From CAYNWK01 sp964400875 (GTDB taxonomy: Bacteria; Chloroflexota; Anaerolineae; Anaerolineales; UBA4823): DNA of 14,638 bases. Each line of letters starts with the position of its first letter. The stretch's first letter is position 1. The position numbers and the translations under genes are program-made. The notes under the pieces are model-generated. The model was not told where the DNA came from. It ran no database searches and saw nothing but the letters and a program-made list of their open reading frames with translations. This document shows positions 14,131-14,638 of this stretch, piece by piece. Location of the stretch: contig CAYNWK010000107.1 in NCBI GenBank assembly GCA_964400875.1, positions 1 to 14,638 of the forward strand, given 5' to 3'.

Positions 14131-14638
14131 TTAGGAGCTCGGCGTCGACGTTGGCGTAAACGTCGGGTGGCGTGTGATCGTGGGGGTTAACGTGACTGGC
14201 GTCGCTGTCGGGAACGGCGTCCAGGTCACGGTGGGCGTCACCGGGGTCGCCGTCGGCCAGGGGGTCCAGGTTTGGGTCGCCGGCGTCGTGTTGGTCGGCG
14301 AGACCAGCGGCGTAAGCGTTTGAGAGGGGGTTGCTGTGCTGGGAGGTGTGCCGGTCGGGGACGGAGTAGTGGTTGCCGAAGGCGATGACACCGGGGTCGG
14401 CGCTTCCCCTTCGACGGTGAAGGTGTTGGCGACCTTCCACTGTACGCCGACGAAGATCTGCACCTCGTAATCACCTGGCTGCCAATCGGAAGGCTGCGCG
14501 TCCCAGTCGGTATAGCCCAATCCTCCGGTTCCCCCGTCCCAGGGTTGGGATTCCCAATGGACCAGCTCGCCGTTCCGGTACCAGATAGCAGTCCACTGCG
14601 AACCGTCCAACATCCCGTCATAGCTAAACAGCGCGTAC
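14131..14638 (-). CDS. Secreted protein, C-terminal part with Ser/Thr/Pro-rich tail (5' end beyond window)
   Basis: The frame is open to the window edge, so only the last 168 or so residues are seen. Reading starts YALFSYDGMLDGSQWTAIWY and continues through a compact beta-rich domain with NGELVHWESQPWDGG and GDYEVQIFVGVQWKVA segments, ending at TFTVEGE. After that come about 85 residues made almost wholly of Thr, Pro, Ser, Ala and Val. Such tails are typical of surface proteins of Chloroflexota and probably span or decorate the cell envelope, often as glycosylation targets; this is family-level knowledge. I do not recognise the folded domain by name. The ATG at 14613 is internal to the domain and is not the start. 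It ends with TAA and is followed by its own terminator. Confidence 0.75.
   Translation of the reverse strand, partial: YALFSYDGMLDGSQWTAIWYRNGELVHWESQPWDGGTGGLGYTDWDAQPSDWQPGDYEVQIFVGVQWKVANTFTVEGEAPTPVSSPSATTTPSPTGTPPSTATPSQTLTPLVSPTNTTPATQTWTPWPTATPVTPTVTWTPFPTATPVTLTPTITRHPTFTPTSTPSS
14191..14280 (-). repeat. Two imperfect 45-bp tandem units in the Thr/Pro tail
   Basis: Units 14191-14235 and 14236-14280 encode 15-residue repeats of the form TWTP(W/F)PTATPVT. They share most bases, indicating recent duplication by slippage within the low-complexity tail. Confidence 0.6.

Overview
The window most likely comes from a member of the Chloroflexota (Anaerolineae-like). This is an inference from several traits together: a secreted protein with a long Ser/Thr/Pro tail, a LVIVD-repeat/SPFH membrane protein, a DUF362-flippase-PHP cluster, a psuK-psuG pair, and a GC-rich core. 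There is a 100-N assembly gap at 6374-6473, so this is draft or metagenomic sequence. No ribosomal or other marker gene is present to confirm the phylum.

Layout. (1) 1-1256 is a GT1-type glycosyltransferase whose 5' end runs off the window and whose reading frame is broken by an in-frame TAG at 84-86. (2) 1257-1610 is a 354-bp non-coding stretch with several short dyads, followed by a secreted two-domain cupredoxin (1611-2729). A strong hairpin (2748-2782) separates this gene from a convergent tRNA-Leu(UAA) that has its own sigma70-like promoter. (3) A minus-strand cluster, 3044-6200, reads in transcription order: a small membrane protein, a DUF362 protein with a C-terminal membrane helix, a flippase-like (LPG synthase TM type) membrane protein, and a PHP phosphoesterase. 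The last three genes abut or overlap and look translationally coupled. (4) A divergent plus-strand operon, 6309-14055, has a sigma70-like promoter placed so close to the first ATG that the mRNA would be nearly leaderless. It encodes a very large protein (about 18 visible LVIVD beta-propeller repeats, one membrane helix, a cytoplasmic SPFH/band-7-like region), a second SPFH/band-7-like protein with two N-terminal membrane helices, a PfkB kinase (psuK-like) and a pseudouridine-5'-phosphate glycosidase (psuG). (5) 14131-14638 is the C-terminal part of a convergent secreted protein with a low-complexity Thr/Pro tail.

How the genes may work together. PsuK and PsuG form a recognised pathway: pseudouridine to pseudouridine 5'-phosphate to uracil plus ribose 5-phosphate. 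The two upstream proteins carry the same SPFH signatures (a DLxxQ stretch, then an (S/T)RDG turn, then a GIEL...P segment) and sit next to each other as two different subunits, as HflK and HflC do. I propose that they form a hetero-oligomeric membrane assembly bearing a beta-propeller on one side. This is the best candidate for an undescribed system here, but its function cannot be read from sequence alone.
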